Source: Saprospiraceae bacterium (lineage in GTDB: Bacteria > Bacteroidota > Bacteroidia > Chitinophagales > Saprospiraceae). From it: DNA of 64,000 nucleotides. The notes under the pieces are model-generated. The model did not search any database, was not told the origin of the DNA, and saw nothing but the letters and a program-made list of their open reading frames with translations. Location of the stretch: contig JADJNW010000001.1 in the NCBI GenBank assembly GCA_016714085.1, forward strand, positions 186,001 through 250,000, in the 5' to 3' direction. Below, one piece after another: positions 29,296-38,831 of the stretch. How positions within the stretch are numbered: position 1 is the first letter of the stretch; each line of letters begins with the position of its first letter. The position numbers and the translations under genes were made by a program.

Positions 29296-30024
29296 ATGAA
29301 AAAAGCACTTATTTTTATTTTCGGCGTTATTTCCTATGCGGTTTTCTTTTTTGCATTTTTATACGCCATAGGATTTACCGGGAATGTATTGGTACCAAAG
29401 TCAATTGACTCACCCTCAGACGCTACCGTATTACAAGCTTTTGTAACGAATTTAATTTTATTAAGCATTTTTGCTATACAACACACTATAATGGCACGCC
29501 CCGCCTTTAAAAAATGGTGGACACCGATCGTCGGGCCAGCAATGGAACGCAGCATTTTTGTATTACTGGCAAGCCTTGCATTATTATTATTATACTGGCA
29601 ATGGCAATCCATGAGTGCTATTATATGGCAGATCGCAAATCCAGTAGCTGCCGGCATTGTACAAGGTATTTTTGCATTGGGATGGCTCATCGTATTACTC
29701 GCTACTTTTATGGTTAATCATTTTCATTTATTCGGTTTGAAGCAAGTTTTTGATAATTTAAAAAATAAGCCTCAGGCAGAATTAAAATTCACGAAAAGAT
29801 ATTTATATAAAGTTGTGCGACATCCCATTATGCTGGGCTTTCTGATCGCCTTTTGGGCTACACCGACCATGACGCTCGGGCACTTCATGTTCTCATTGGT
29901 CACAACGGCTTACATTTTTATAGCAGTGAAATTCTTTGAAGAAAAAGACTTGAAAAAAGCGCTCGGCACGCAATACGAAAGTTATCAACGAGAGGTTCCC
30001 ATGTTTATTCCATTTACCAAATGA
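29296..30024 (+). CDS. mddA: Methanethiol S-methyltransferase (MddA-like)
   Basis: The 242-residue product has about five TM segments and matches the MddA/NnrU-like group of integral membrane methyltransferases. Motifs are FAIQHTIMARPAFKKWW near the second TM, RHPIMLGFLIAFWATPTMTL, and the C-terminal EEKDLKKALGTQYESYQREV. MddA methylates methanethiol to dimethyl sulfide with S-adenosylmethionine. It follows the thiol-dioxygenase-like gene and precedes the globin fusion, all on the same strand. The assignment to MddA rather than another isoprenylcysteine-methyltransferase relative is based on remembered family sequence. Confidence 0.78.
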   Translation: MKKALIFIFGVISYAVFFFAFLYAIGFTGNVLVPKSIDSPSDATVLQAFVTNLILLSIFAIQHTIMARPAFKKWWTPIVGPAMERSIFVLLASLALLLLYWQWQSMSAIIWQIANPVAAGIVQGIFALGWLIVLLATFMVNHFHLFGLKQVFDNLKNKPQAELKFTKRYLYKVVRHPIMLGFLIAFWATPTMTLGHFMFSLVTTAYIFIAVKFFEEKDLKKALGTQYESYQREVPMFIPFTK

Positions 30025-30139
30025 ATATGTATGTAATGTTTTTGCTTGGCTTCTGGAGTTTTCCCTCGCTTCAGAAGCCTCTTTTTAAAAGCCCAGAAGA
30101 GCATTTATATAATATTTAGTAAATAAAAAGCTATTTACC

Positions 30140-31252
30140 ATGTGCATTTTTGCTAAAATCACCCGACTAAATAAACCTGGTCATCTTTTTAAATCTGTAA
30201 AAATAGCTTTGTCTCCTAAAGAGTTCGACCGCATCAATATTATTAGTTTATTATTTGGCATTTTGGGTGTATCTATTTTATTATTGGGAATCCAATTATT
30301 ACATCCGGGGAGCTACATGGGTGTCTTGTCCAATAGTTATGGCGGTTGGTTGGGCATTGTTGCCGACGCGGTTTTATTATATTGTATTAATAATGCTATA
30401 AAAAGAGAAGAAGAACAGCGGCTCATCGAGCAGTTTGGCAGCGAAAGCAATGCTTTTGCTTTGGATGCGACCAAAAAACTCAGGAAAAAAGGCTGGCTCA
30501 ATAATGGAAAACTAAATGAAAGTAATCTGGTACACGCACAATTACAAAATGCAAATTTGGGCAAATCAAAATTACAAAATGTGGATTTAAGTCATGCCGA
30601 TCTATCCAATAGTTTTCTGGTAGAAGCTGATTTTCAAGGAAGTAACTTAACTGGAGCGAATCTTTCCAAGGCTGAATGCCGCTGGGCGGATTTTAGAAAT
30701 GTGAATTTGCGCTGGGCAAATCTGGAAGGCGCAATTTTAGATGGCGCAAAATTTGATGGCGCTGACCTGCGCTTCGCTAAATTAGGAAAAATTAATGAAC
30801 GTACTACACAGATTGACAATGCTATACTCCAAGAAGGAATGTCGGCCGAAGAAATCGAATTGGTTCAAAATAGCTGTAAACTCATTCGCAAAACGATGAG
30901 TGAATTTTCACAAGCTTTTTATCGAGAATTATTTAAAGCGAATCCTATAATAAAAAAATTATTCCTGACTAATATTGATAATCAGGCACATAAATTTGCA
31001 CAATTTTTTGAAATCTTGGTTGGCAGCCTAAATGATACAGAAAAATTACTTCCTGCATTGAAATCACTGGGTCGCAGACACGCCAATTACGGCGTTCAGG
31101 AGCATCATTACACTATTGTCGGCGCAGCGCTTATCCAAACTTTACGTAAAAGCCTGGGTACAACATTTACTAATGATGTAGAACAAGCCTGGCTAAAAAT
31201 GTATGGCTTGGTCACCATGATTATGATTGACGCCTCAAAAGGGCTTGTATAA
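30140..31252 (+). CDS. Membrane pentapeptide-repeat protein fused to a globin
   Basis: This intact 370-residue protein has three parts. First come two TM segments (about 34-55 and 69-86). Then about 18 consecutive pentapeptides at about 129-218 (units such as NLTGA, NLSKA, DFRNV, NLRWA) form a right-handed beta helix. Last is a globin at about 236-366. In the globin, Tyr261 (AFYRELF), Phe275 (KKLF), Gln282, His314 (GRRHANYG) and Tyr324 align with B10 Tyr, CD1 Phe, E7 Gln, the F8 proximal haem His and Tyr95 of Vitreoscilla haemoglobin. It should therefore bind haem and O2 or NO at the membrane. It has no reductase domain. The gene follows mddA by 115 bp. I know of no described protein with this architecture. 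Confidence 0.85.
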   Translation: MCIFAKITRLNKPGHLFKSVKIALSPKEFDRINIISLLFGILGVSILLLGIQLLHPGSYMGVLSNSYGGWLGIVADAVLLYCINNAIKREEEQRLIEQFGSESNAFALDATKKLRKKGWLNNGKLNESNLVHAQLQNANLGKSKLQNVDLSHADLSNSFLVEADFQGSNLTGANLSKAECRWADFRNVNLRWANLEGAILDGAKFDGADLRFAKLGKINERTTQIDNAILQEGMSAEEIELVQNSCKLIRKTMSEFSQAFYRELFKANPIIKKLFLTNIDNQAHKFAQFFEILVGSLNDTEKLLPALKSLGRRHANYGVQEHHYTIVGAALIQTLRKSLGTTFTNDVEQAWLKMYGLVTMIMIDASKGLV

Positions 31253-31383
31253 AGTTATTTTTATAGACTTTATACAGATTAAGCGACTTATCGATTTTAC
31301 TGAATGTAAGTAATTGATTTTCAATATACTGGAAAATAACCGGCAGTTAATTACCAATCATAACTTGCTCAATATGCTTTTAT

Positions 31384-31876
31384 TTAATGCATAAATCCAT
31401 GCAATACATAATGAAAGGATGTACCCAATAGAAACTTCAATGCTATTAATAGGAGAAATAAGATCAGCGTGCCAATTGCCATTTGTCCGATAGTTCTCTG
31501 GTGGATGCCAGCTAATCTATTTTCTTGTAAAGATTTTAAAACATTCTCCCTCGTATTTTACATCTGCCGTAAAACGATAGCCTTTTTTTGGTAGGGTATC
31601 AATTAAATCAGGTGTATTAAAATACTGAATAAATAACTGCCGCAGTTTAGAAATAGCCTTTGTCAATGCTGGATTCCCAACTCTCTCGTTGCCTTCCCAC
31701 AGAGCTTCAATAATTCGTTCTCTGGAAACCACTTGTCTGGGTTGCTGAACGAACAATAGCAACAAGTTTAGCAATAATGGTTCTAACCGAATTACCTGAT
31801 CCAGGTTTCTGGATTTTAATTCTCCTGATTGCACATCTACCAGGATTTGACCGTTGAGGATAAACTTTGTATTCAT
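31384..31876 (-). CDS. Winged-helix (Trans_reg_C) regulator with C-terminal TM, one frameshift
   Basis: From 31876 the minus strand encodes a winged-helix DNA-binding domain of the OmpR/CadC type. Key parts are RLEPLLLNLLLLFVQQPRQV, VSRERIIEALWEG, NPALTKAISKLRQLF and LPKKGYRFTADV. The open frame stops at 31517. Near 31547 a one-base shift opens a frame that continues ENVLKSLQENRLAGIHQRTI, then a TM (IGTLILFLLLIALKFLLG) and a stop at 31384. The reconstruction is about 163 residues, a cytoplasmic HTH with a membrane anchor like CadC/ToxR but almost no periplasmic domain. It diverges from the S41 peptidase gene, which may be its target. Confidence 0.65.
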
Positions 31877-31969
31877 AGCTTCTATGTTTTAGGAACAAAA
31901 ATAAGACCTTTTCTTCAGACGAATTTTTAGGTTATTGGGTCGCATTTATAAGAATTTTGAAGAAAAAAG

Positions 31970-33657
31970 ATGCGTACAATTATCACCCTTTCTCTGTTTT
32001 TGCTGGTACAAGCCATAACTGCACAAGAGCCAGTTTTGTTACAACAAGCCGAAGATTATTACCAAAGTCAAAATTGGAAAGCCGCCGTCACTACTTATCA
32101 AAAGATAACCGAAATAAATCCTTATTATGGAAGGTACTGGCACAGGCTATCAATTGCCGCACTAAAATCTCGTCAATATGACATAGCAATTGATGCAGGA
32201 GAAAAGGCTTCAAAAAGTTATTTTCTTCCAGGCAATGCCATGTACAATCTTGCTTGTGCTTATGCCTTGGATGGTCAAACGGAAAAAGCCTTAGACTGGC
32301 TTGAAAAAGCATATGATAATGATTTTAATAATTTGAATGAGATTATAAATGATGATGATCTAAAAACTTTACATGATATGCCACGCTTCAAACGCTTAAT
32401 TGGGCGATCCCAAACAAGCTTTGCTAATCGCGAAGAAGGCTGGCGATATGATTTGCAATATTTAATCTATGTTTTTGAAAAATATCATATTAATCTTTTT
32501 CACGATGTCACACAGGATGCCTGGCAGCAAGCGTGTGAAAACTTGTATAAAGGCATCCCTACTATGACGGATTATGAAATTTCAATGGCAATGACCAAGC
32601 TCGTGGCAATGGTGAAGGATGGTCATACTAATCTTTTCCTTATTCCAATGGGAAACTGAACCGTTTACCTATCGAGCCTGATATTTTTCAGGATGGACTT
32701 TTCGTAAAAGCAGCAACAACAACTTATTCCAATTTACTTGGAAAAAATTATATCCATTGGCGGTATCGCCACTAAAGATTTATTAGAAAAAGTTATGAAT
32801 ATATTGGTAATGATAATGAGTGGCAAAATAAAATGATGGCTCCGCTTATTTTACAAACGGCTGAATTTTATTGCATTCACGGCAGCACTAAGGATTGTCA
32901 GCGCATTCCAATCGTTGTACAACATTCTGATGGAAGAACCGAACAAGGGATGTTGGAAACTTTCCCTTGGAAACTTGAAAATCATAGCGAAATGCTCAAT
33001 CCTTCCAGAAAAGCCTGGGTATATGCAAATACTAATGCTACAAATCCGCTGCCTTTATATTTGCAATATCCTGAAAAGAATTATTGGATGCAATTCATTG
33101 AAAATCAAAAAATATTATATTTCCAATTCAATCAAGTTGTCAATCAATTCAACCATGCTGAAAACAAAGCGGAAGAATCTATTGAAACTTTTAGCAAAAG
33201 ACTGCTGGAAACAATTACAGAAAATCCAGTTGAAGCATTGGTTATTGATATTCGAAATAACACAGGTGGAAATGGCTTCCTTGCTTTACCAATCATCAAA
33301 ACGATTATTAAAAGTGAGAAAATTAATCAGTCTGGAAAACTATTTGTTATTACTGGTCGTCGAACCTTTTCAGCAGCAATAGATTTTGCCTGTAAATTGG
33401 AGCTTTGGACGAATGCAATGTTTATTGGTGAACCAACTGGGTCTAGTCCAAATAATTATGGCGAACACAATCCTATTATTTTGCCGTATAGTGGTTTAAT
33501 GGCGAGTTACGCTAGTCGATACTTTCAGCATGGTTACAGTTCAAATGATAATCGCCCTTTTATTGCGCCAAATATTGCCGCAGAACTTCGTTCCAGTGAT
33601 TATTTTAATAATATTGATCCAGCGATGGAAGCTATTTTGAAATATTTAAAACGATAA
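31970..33657 (+). CDS. Secreted TPR + S41 family peptidase (three frameshifts)
   Basis: ORFs 31970-32659 and 32833-33657 and the frame between them make one protein of about 563 residues. It has a signal peptide (ending TAQEP), TPR-like repeats (about 20-130), a helical linker (YLIYVFEKYHINLFHDV, GHTNLFLIP), and a C-terminal tail-specific-protease core (ALVIDIRNNTGGNG, catalytic Ser likely in RRTFSAAIDFA, and IGEPTGSSPNNYGE). The breaks are at GGGAAAC (about 32650), A6 (about 32745) and GTTATG (about 32794). One added base in each homopolymer restores KLNRLP, KKIISIGGIA and KVYEYIG. They look like base-call deletions. The protein is likely periplasmic. Confidence 0.8.
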
Positions 33658-33661
33658 TCAT

Positions 33662-33702
33662 AATAAGCATTAGGAAACCCTTGAAGTTTCCTAATGCTTA
33701 TT
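33662..33702. terminator. Perfect 17-bp bidirectional hairpin
   Basis: AATAAGCATTAGGAAAC (33662-33678) and its exact reverse complement (33686-33702) flank a 7-nt loop. The structure sits between the converging S41 and S9 peptidase genes. T-rich sequence follows on the plus strand, so it can serve both genes. Confidence 0.75.
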
Positions 33703-33708
33703 TGTAAA

Positions 33709-36069
33709 TTATTTCAGTGTTTCCTGAAATAATTTAAAGATTCTTTTATACTCATCCGTCCAGCTACTCGACTCTACAAAGCCGTGATCCTCAAGTGGAT
33801 ACACGGCAAATTCCCAGTTATCCTTTTTTAATTCTATCAAACGTTGCGACAAGCGAACCACATCCTGAAAATGCACATTTACATCCACCATACCATGTAA
33901 TATTAATAAATTATCTTTTAAACCTTCAGCAAAATTAATCGGTGAACTTCGGTGATACGCAATGCTGTCTTCCTGCGGCGAATTCAAAATATTATTAGTA
34001 TAACCATGATTATAATGTGCCCAATCCGTCACCGAACGCAGGCCAGCGCCGCTTTTGAAAGTACCAGGGCTATTGAACAGCGCCATCAATGTAATAAAGC
34101 CGCCATAAGAACCACCATAAATTCCAATTTTATCTTTACCAATATTATAATTATTTACTAAAAATTTAGCGCCGTCCACTTGATCTTGCAAATCCCTGCC
34201 GCCCATGTAGCGATAAATCGCTGTGCGCCAGTCTCTTCCGTAGCCATCGCTCGCACGATAATCAATATCAAGTACCGTATAACCATTGTCTGCCAATAAA
34301 TTATGGAACATATATTCTCTGGAATAACTGCTCCACCATTTATGCACATTTTGCAAATAGCCCGCCCCATGCACAAAAATGACCGCAGGGCCGCCCTTTT
34401 TGGGCTTTGCCGGACGATAAATTCTGGCAGGCACCTCTACCCCATCGCTGGCTTTGAACCACACGATCTCTGGGTCGCGCCATTTGTATTTATTAAATTC
34501 AGCAGTCGTTGATTGTGTAATTTGCTTCATTTGTGCGCCGGTCCGGTTTTCCATTACATATAATTCCCAGGGTTTATTACTATAAGAATAACGAACAGCT
34601 AAATATTGCTCATTTGGCGAAAGTGTAACTTCATTATTCCCAATAATTTGAGTGATTTTCTCAAGCTTGCCACCATTTACAGATAATTTATAAAAATGCT
34701 GCTCGTGCGGGCCTTCTGCATTAGCAGTAATGTAAAAATATTGCTTATCATGCGATAAATCTGCGGATCGAATTTCAAATTTACCATTTGTTAGCGCTTT
34801 CTGTTCACCAGATATTACATCTACTAAATAAAGATGTGAATAACCCGTCTTTTCTGATTGAAAATATAAAGTTTTATTATCCGACAACCAACCCAAATTA
34901 TTACCACCAAACCAACCCACGCCAGGCCCACCAATCCAGGCGTCATCGTGCTGATGATCTAATAATTTTAATTTGCCCGTCGGCAAATCCAATAGCATAA
35001 TCCAGCGATCTTTATTATCTTGTGATGTAATATTTACAACCGCTTTACTATCTTCTGAAAAAATCGGGCCGAAAAAGCTGACTTCGCGCGGCTTTTCGTA
35101 TTGATCTTTATACGGTTCACTGCCTTTATGATAATCTTTTAAAAACGCGGGTTTATTATAAATAGCTGGAATTTGCTTAGTATCAACCAAATACACTGTA
35201 TCTTTTTCTATATCATAAATACCAAATTCATACGTATCCTGTGGAGAACCAACTTTCGGGCGAGCCCGCAAATCCTGCGTAAACCCAGATTCAGAAACAT
35301 AATTCGGCACATCCGTAGGCTTATCTGGAGCGTTTTTTGTTAAACGGAATGTAATAAATTTCAAATCCGGGCTGGCTTGTATGCTCGACATATTTTTATC
35401 ACCATAATAATATTCATAAGGGCGCTTGGGTTGTAATTCCTTGTTACGAGCTTGTTGCAATTCCCGTTCTGCTTTGCGTTCGCGGAGAATATCAAACAAT
35501 TCCATTTGCTGCGCTTCCAGAAATTGCTCATTCGCAGTCTTTCTGGGTTCGTCGCGTTTATTGCCGCGTCTGAAATTCGTTAATTGAGTTATGATACCAT
35601 TTTCAGAAATAGTAAATAAATTGCCCCCAGAATTATAAATAATTTTAGTTTCGTCGCCAGAAAATTGAGCGCCAAACTCAGGATCGACGGTATTTGTAAT
35701 TTGTGTAATCTCGCCGCTTGATGTATTCATTATAAAAATATCACCATTCTTAGTAAATAATTTCCGGCTGCCATCTTTATTATAAATGCCGCCAGAGGGC
35801 AGCATTTTTTGCTCTTCTATGCTTACTTTTACTGGTTTTCCACCATCAATATTTACTTTATATAAACTGCGCAAGGTGTCCATCTCCGGATTCCAGGAAA
35901 AATAAATCGTTTTGCTGTCCTCCGACCAACTAATGCCTGCCGGCGAATAGCCAACGAAATCGTCGCCTTTCATAATTTGCTCAATGGTTAGCGTTGAGGT
36001 ATTGATTGCCTTTTGGCTGAAAACGATAGTAGAAAAAGTACACAAAATGATGATAAAGTAAAGTCGCAT
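33709..36069 (-). CDS. S9 family serine peptidase (prolyl oligopeptidase fold)
   Basis: The 786-residue product is intact. It has a signal peptide, a beta-propeller (TolB/PD40-like repeats, about 30-540), then an alpha/beta-hydrolase domain. The catalytic triad is visible: Ser in IGIYGGSYGGFITLMALF, Asp in LILHGMVDVNVHFQDVVRL, His in YPLEDHGFVESSSW. The order and length fit dipeptidyl-peptidase-IV/acylaminoacyl peptidases, which release dipeptides or blocked residues from peptides. It is probably periplasmic. The gene converges with the S41 gene and diverges from the rhodanese gene. Confidence 0.92.
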   Translation of the reverse strand: MRLYFIIILCTFSTIVFSQKAINTSTLTIEQIMKGDDFVGYSPAGISWSEDSKTIYFSWNPEMDTLRSLYKVNIDGGKPVKVSIEEQKMLPSGGIYNKDGSRKLFTKNGDIFIMNTSSGEITQITNTVDPEFGAQFSGDETKIIYNSGGNLFTISENGIITQLTNFRRGNKRDEPRKTANEQFLEAQQMELFDILRERKAERELQQARNKELQPKRPYEYYYGDKNMSSIQASPDLKFITFRLTKNAPDKPTDVPNYVSESGFTQDLRARPKVGSPQDTYEFGIYDIEKDTVYLVDTKQIPAIYNKPAFLKDYHKGSEPYKDQYEKPREVSFFGPIFSEDSKAVVNITSQDNKDRWIMLLDLPTGKLKLLDHQHDDAWIGGPGVGWFGGNNLGWLSDNKTLYFQSEKTGYSHLYLVDVISGEQKALTNGKFEIRSADLSHDKQYFYITANAEGPHEQHFYKLSVNGGKLEKITQIIGNNEVTLSPNEQYLAVRYSYSNKPWELYVMENRTGAQMKQITQSTTAEFNKYKWRDPEIVWFKASDGVEVPARIYRPAKPKKGGPAVIFVHGAGYLQNVHKWWSSYSREYMFHNLLADNGYTVLDIDYRASDGYGRDWRTAIYRYMGGRDLQDQVDGAKFLVNNYNIGKDKIGIYGGSYGGFITLMALFNSPGTFKSGAGLRSVTDWAHYNHGYTNNILNSPQEDSIAYHRSSPINFAEGLKDNLLILHGMVDVNVHFQDVVRLSQRLIELKKDNWEFAVYPLEDHGFVESSSWTDEYKRIFKLFQETLK

Positions 36070-36227
36070 GATGATAAGGTTGAAGGTTTTAGGTTTCAGG
36101 TTTTAAAGTTAGCGGCTAAAATAGGAAAAATGAGTGAAGATTTATATTCTCATAGCCCACTGTGACCTCCATCACTTACTTTCTTTACAATCCTCCTTTT
36201 CTTTGTAGCAAAAATTGAACACGAATT

Positions 36228-36518
36228 ATGAATTTAGCAAAATTATTTCAAGAAAAAGGATTGACCTTGATTGATGTGCGCGAACCTTTTGAGTTTTCGA
36301 TGGGCCACGCCGAGGGTGCGATTAATATTCCTTTGGGAAGCATTCCTGCCAATATTGACAGGATTCGCCAAATGCAGCAACCTGTGATTTTATATTGCCG
36401 TTCAGGAAATCGGAGTGGGCAAGCAGAAGCATTTCTACGCAATTGTGGCGTTCCACAGGCTTATAATGCTGGCAGTCTGGAGGATGTACTTCATTATCAG
36501 CAAGTAACAAAAGTATAA
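36228..36518 (+). CDS. Single-domain rhodanese
   Basis: The 96-residue cytoplasmic protein is one rhodanese domain. It shows LIDVREPFEFSMGHAEGAIN and the active-site loop LYCRSGNRSGQA with the catalytic Cys. Such proteins carry persulfide sulfur for transfer or detoxification. The short length is normal for the PspE/GlpE-like group, and there is no signal peptide. The gene stands alone, about 140 bp before the NtrC-like regulator. Confidence 0.9.
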   Translation: MNLAKLFQEKGLTLIDVREPFEFSMGHAEGAINIPLGSIPANIDRIRQMQQPVILYCRSGNRSGQAEAFLRNCGVPQAYNAGSLEDVLHYQQVTKV

Positions 36519-36655
36519 TTCATTGTTAACAGGATTAGGATGAGCAAAGGGCAGTGCAATCGCGTTGCCCTTTTTTATTTCCCATTCTTGAAACCTTTCT
36601 TTTTTCTAATCGTAATACCATGTAATATTAATATAACAAATTAGAATTCCCCTGC

Positions 36656-37927
36656 ATGGCTAAAGTGCTTATTACCGACGACGAAGGCAGTATCCGCCGC
36701 ACTTTGAAGGAGATTTTGCAATTTGAAAAATATGAAGTGGACGAAGCAGCTGACGGATTGGATTGTCTCGCCAAAGTAAAAAAAACGCAATATGATGCGA
36801 TCTTGCTCGACATCAAAATGCCGAAAATGGATGGCATGGAGACCCTCGAAAAATTGCAAGAACTCGCCCCGGATACGCCGGTGATTATGATCTCCGGGCA
36901 TGGTACGATTGACACTGCGGTAGAAGCAGTGAAAAAAGGAGCGTTCGATTTTATTGCCAAGCCGCCCGATTTGAATCGCTTGTTGATTACCATTCGGAAC
37001 GCGATGGACAAATCGAGCTTAGTGAGTGAGGCTAAAGTCTTGAAGCAACGTATTGCCAAATCGAAAGTGCAAGAAATTATTGGTGAATCAGAAGGTATTA
37101 TCAAGATCAAGGAAACCATCGAACGCGTAGCGCCCACGGATGCGCGGGTACTGATTCTAGGTCAAAATGGTTCTGGTAAAGAACTGGTCGCTCGCTGGTT
37201 GCACGAGCAAAGCCATCGTGCTAACGCTCCGATTGTCGAGGTTAACTGTGCAGCCATTCCTTCAGAACTGATTGAAAGTGAGCTATTTGGACATGAAAAA
37301 GGCGCTTTTACTTCGGCGATCAAGCAACGCATTGGCAAATTTGAACAAGCACACGGCGGCACGCTTTTTTTAGATGAAATCGGGGATATGAGTCTTTCGG
37401 CGCAAGCCAAAGTGCTTCGGGCATTACAGGAAAATCGCATCACCCGCGTGGGCGGCGACAAGGATATCAGCGTGGACGTGCGGGTGGTGGCTGCTACCAA
37501 CAAGGATTTGCGCAAGGAAATAGAGGCTGGGCGCTTCCGCGAAGATTTGTACCATCGCCTGGCGGTTATTATTTTACAAGTGCCGTCGCTCAATGATCGC
37601 AGAGAGGACATTCCACTTCTAATCGAACATTTTATCCTGCAAATTTGTAATGAATATGGTGTGGCGATCAAAAATATCACCAGCGAAGCGTTATTATTGC
37701 TGCAACAAGTAAATTGGACAGGCAATATCCGCGAGCTTCGCAACGTGGTGGAACGTTTAATTATATTGAGTGGTAATGAAATAAATGCAAATGATGTAAA
37801 AAGCTACGTATTGCCTACAAGCGTTGCATCCCAACAGAAACTGCGCGACGTTTTTGAGCAATTTGGTAATCTTGATGACCTGCATCGTTTTATTGAGCAA
37901 GAATTTGCCAATTATAAAAGTAATTAA
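36656..37927 (+). CDS. NtrC-family sigma-54 response regulator lacking the Fis HTH
   Basis: The 423-residue product has a receiver (ITDDEGSIRRTLKEIL, phospho-Asp in ILLDIKMPKMDG), then a sigma-54 AAA+ domain (Walker A GQNGSGKE, the sigma-54 contact loop GAFTSA in place of GAFTGA, Walker B GGTLFLDEIGD, arginine-finger region FREDLYHRL). It ends at DDLHRFIEQEFANYKSN, where relatives continue for about 40 residues into a Fis-type HTH. I looked in all frames downstream and found no HTH. It may act without specific DNA binding or have lost the domain. There is no adjacent histidine kinase. Confidence 0.88.
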   Translation: MAKVLITDDEGSIRRTLKEILQFEKYEVDEAADGLDCLAKVKKTQYDAILLDIKMPKMDGMETLEKLQELAPDTPVIMISGHGTIDTAVEAVKKGAFDFIAKPPDLNRLLITIRNAMDKSSLVSEAKVLKQRIAKSKVQEIIGESEGIIKIKETIERVAPTDARVLILGQNGSGKELVARWLHEQSHRANAPIVEVNCAAIPSELIESELFGHEKGAFTSAIKQRIGKFEQAHGGTLFLDEIGDMSLSAQAKVLRALQENRITRVGGDKDISVDVRVVAATNKDLRKEIEAGRFREDLYHRLAVIILQVPSLNDRREDIPLLIEHFILQICNEYGVAIKNITSEALLLLQQVNWTGNIRELRNVVERLIILSGNEINANDVKSYVLPTSVASQQKLRDVFEQFGNLDDLHRFIEQEFANYKSN

Positions 37928-38036
37928 GTATTTTTCGCATAGAATTAAAATCAACAAAGCCTGTCTGCTGCTTAGCGGATGGGCTTTTTGCACCAAAATA
38001 AATTCGATGGACTATCATATCATAAAAAAATAACTT

Positions 38037-38744
38037 ATGAGTAATGAAAATGGAAAACCCATTCAACAACACCATCAAATGAAACAGTGGGGACGGAATA
38101 TTGAAGGTGAAAATTCCTGGACAATGTTCAAGGTGTTGTCCGAATTTGTTGAAGGTTTTGAAACGTTGAATCAAATAGGCCCCTGTGTATCTATCTTTGG
38201 TTCGGCGCGCACCAAGCCCGATCATCCTTATTATCAACTGGCAGTAGATGTGGCTCAAAAACTAACCGAAGCAGGCTATGGCGTCATTACTGGCGGCGGC
38301 CCCGGCATCATGGAGGCAGGTAATAAAGGGGCAACCCTGGCAGGCGGCAAATCGGTAGGATTAAATATTAATTTACCTTTTGAACAAAATAATAATCAAT
38401 TTATTGATTCTGATAAAAACCTGAATTTCAGGTACTTCTTTGTAAGAAAAGTAATGTTTGTAAAATACGCGCAAGCTTTTGTTGCATTGCCCGGCGGTTT
38501 CGGCACAATGGACGAATTGTTTGAAGTCATTACACTTATTCAAACGGGTAAAATCTCTAGAGTCCCGGTGATATTGGTTGGTAAGGCATATTGGTCCGGT
38601 TTAAGAGATTGGATTCAAACCATTATGCTGGAAAGCGAGCATAATATCAATCCACAAGACCTTGATTTACTGCCGATTGTGGACACACCGGAAGAAGTAA
38701 CCGGAATAATTGATCAATTTTATGATGAGCGAAAAAAGAATTAG
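38037..38744 (+). CDS. LOG family protein (TIGR00730)
   Basis: The 235-residue product is a Rossmann-fold LOG/lysine-decarboxylase-like protein. Hallmarks are SIFGSARTKPDHPYY, the nucleotide-binding GVITGGGPGIMEAGNKGA, and the active-site motif LPGGFGTMDELFEVITLIQT. Members cleave nucleoside 5'-monophosphates to release the base, as in cytokinin activation, and some are general nucleotide hydrolases. Its bacterial role here is unknown. It is cytoplasmic and monocistronic. Confidence 0.9.
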   Translation: MSNENGKPIQQHHQMKQWGRNIEGENSWTMFKVLSEFVEGFETLNQIGPCVSIFGSARTKPDHPYYQLAVDVAQKLTEAGYGVITGGGPGIMEAGNKGATLAGGKSVGLNINLPFEQNNNQFIDSDKNLNFRYFFVRKVMFVKYAQAFVALPGGFGTMDELFEVITLIQTGKISRVPVILVGKAYWSGLRDWIQTIMLESEHNINPQDLDLLPIVDTPEEVTGIIDQFYDERKKN

Positions 38745-38831
38745 GTCCGAATTATCATTTATAAATTATAATTACAGCTTTTATAAGTTTTGCTCCGATT
38801 TATATCATTTATTTTAAGAATAAGTAAAATT

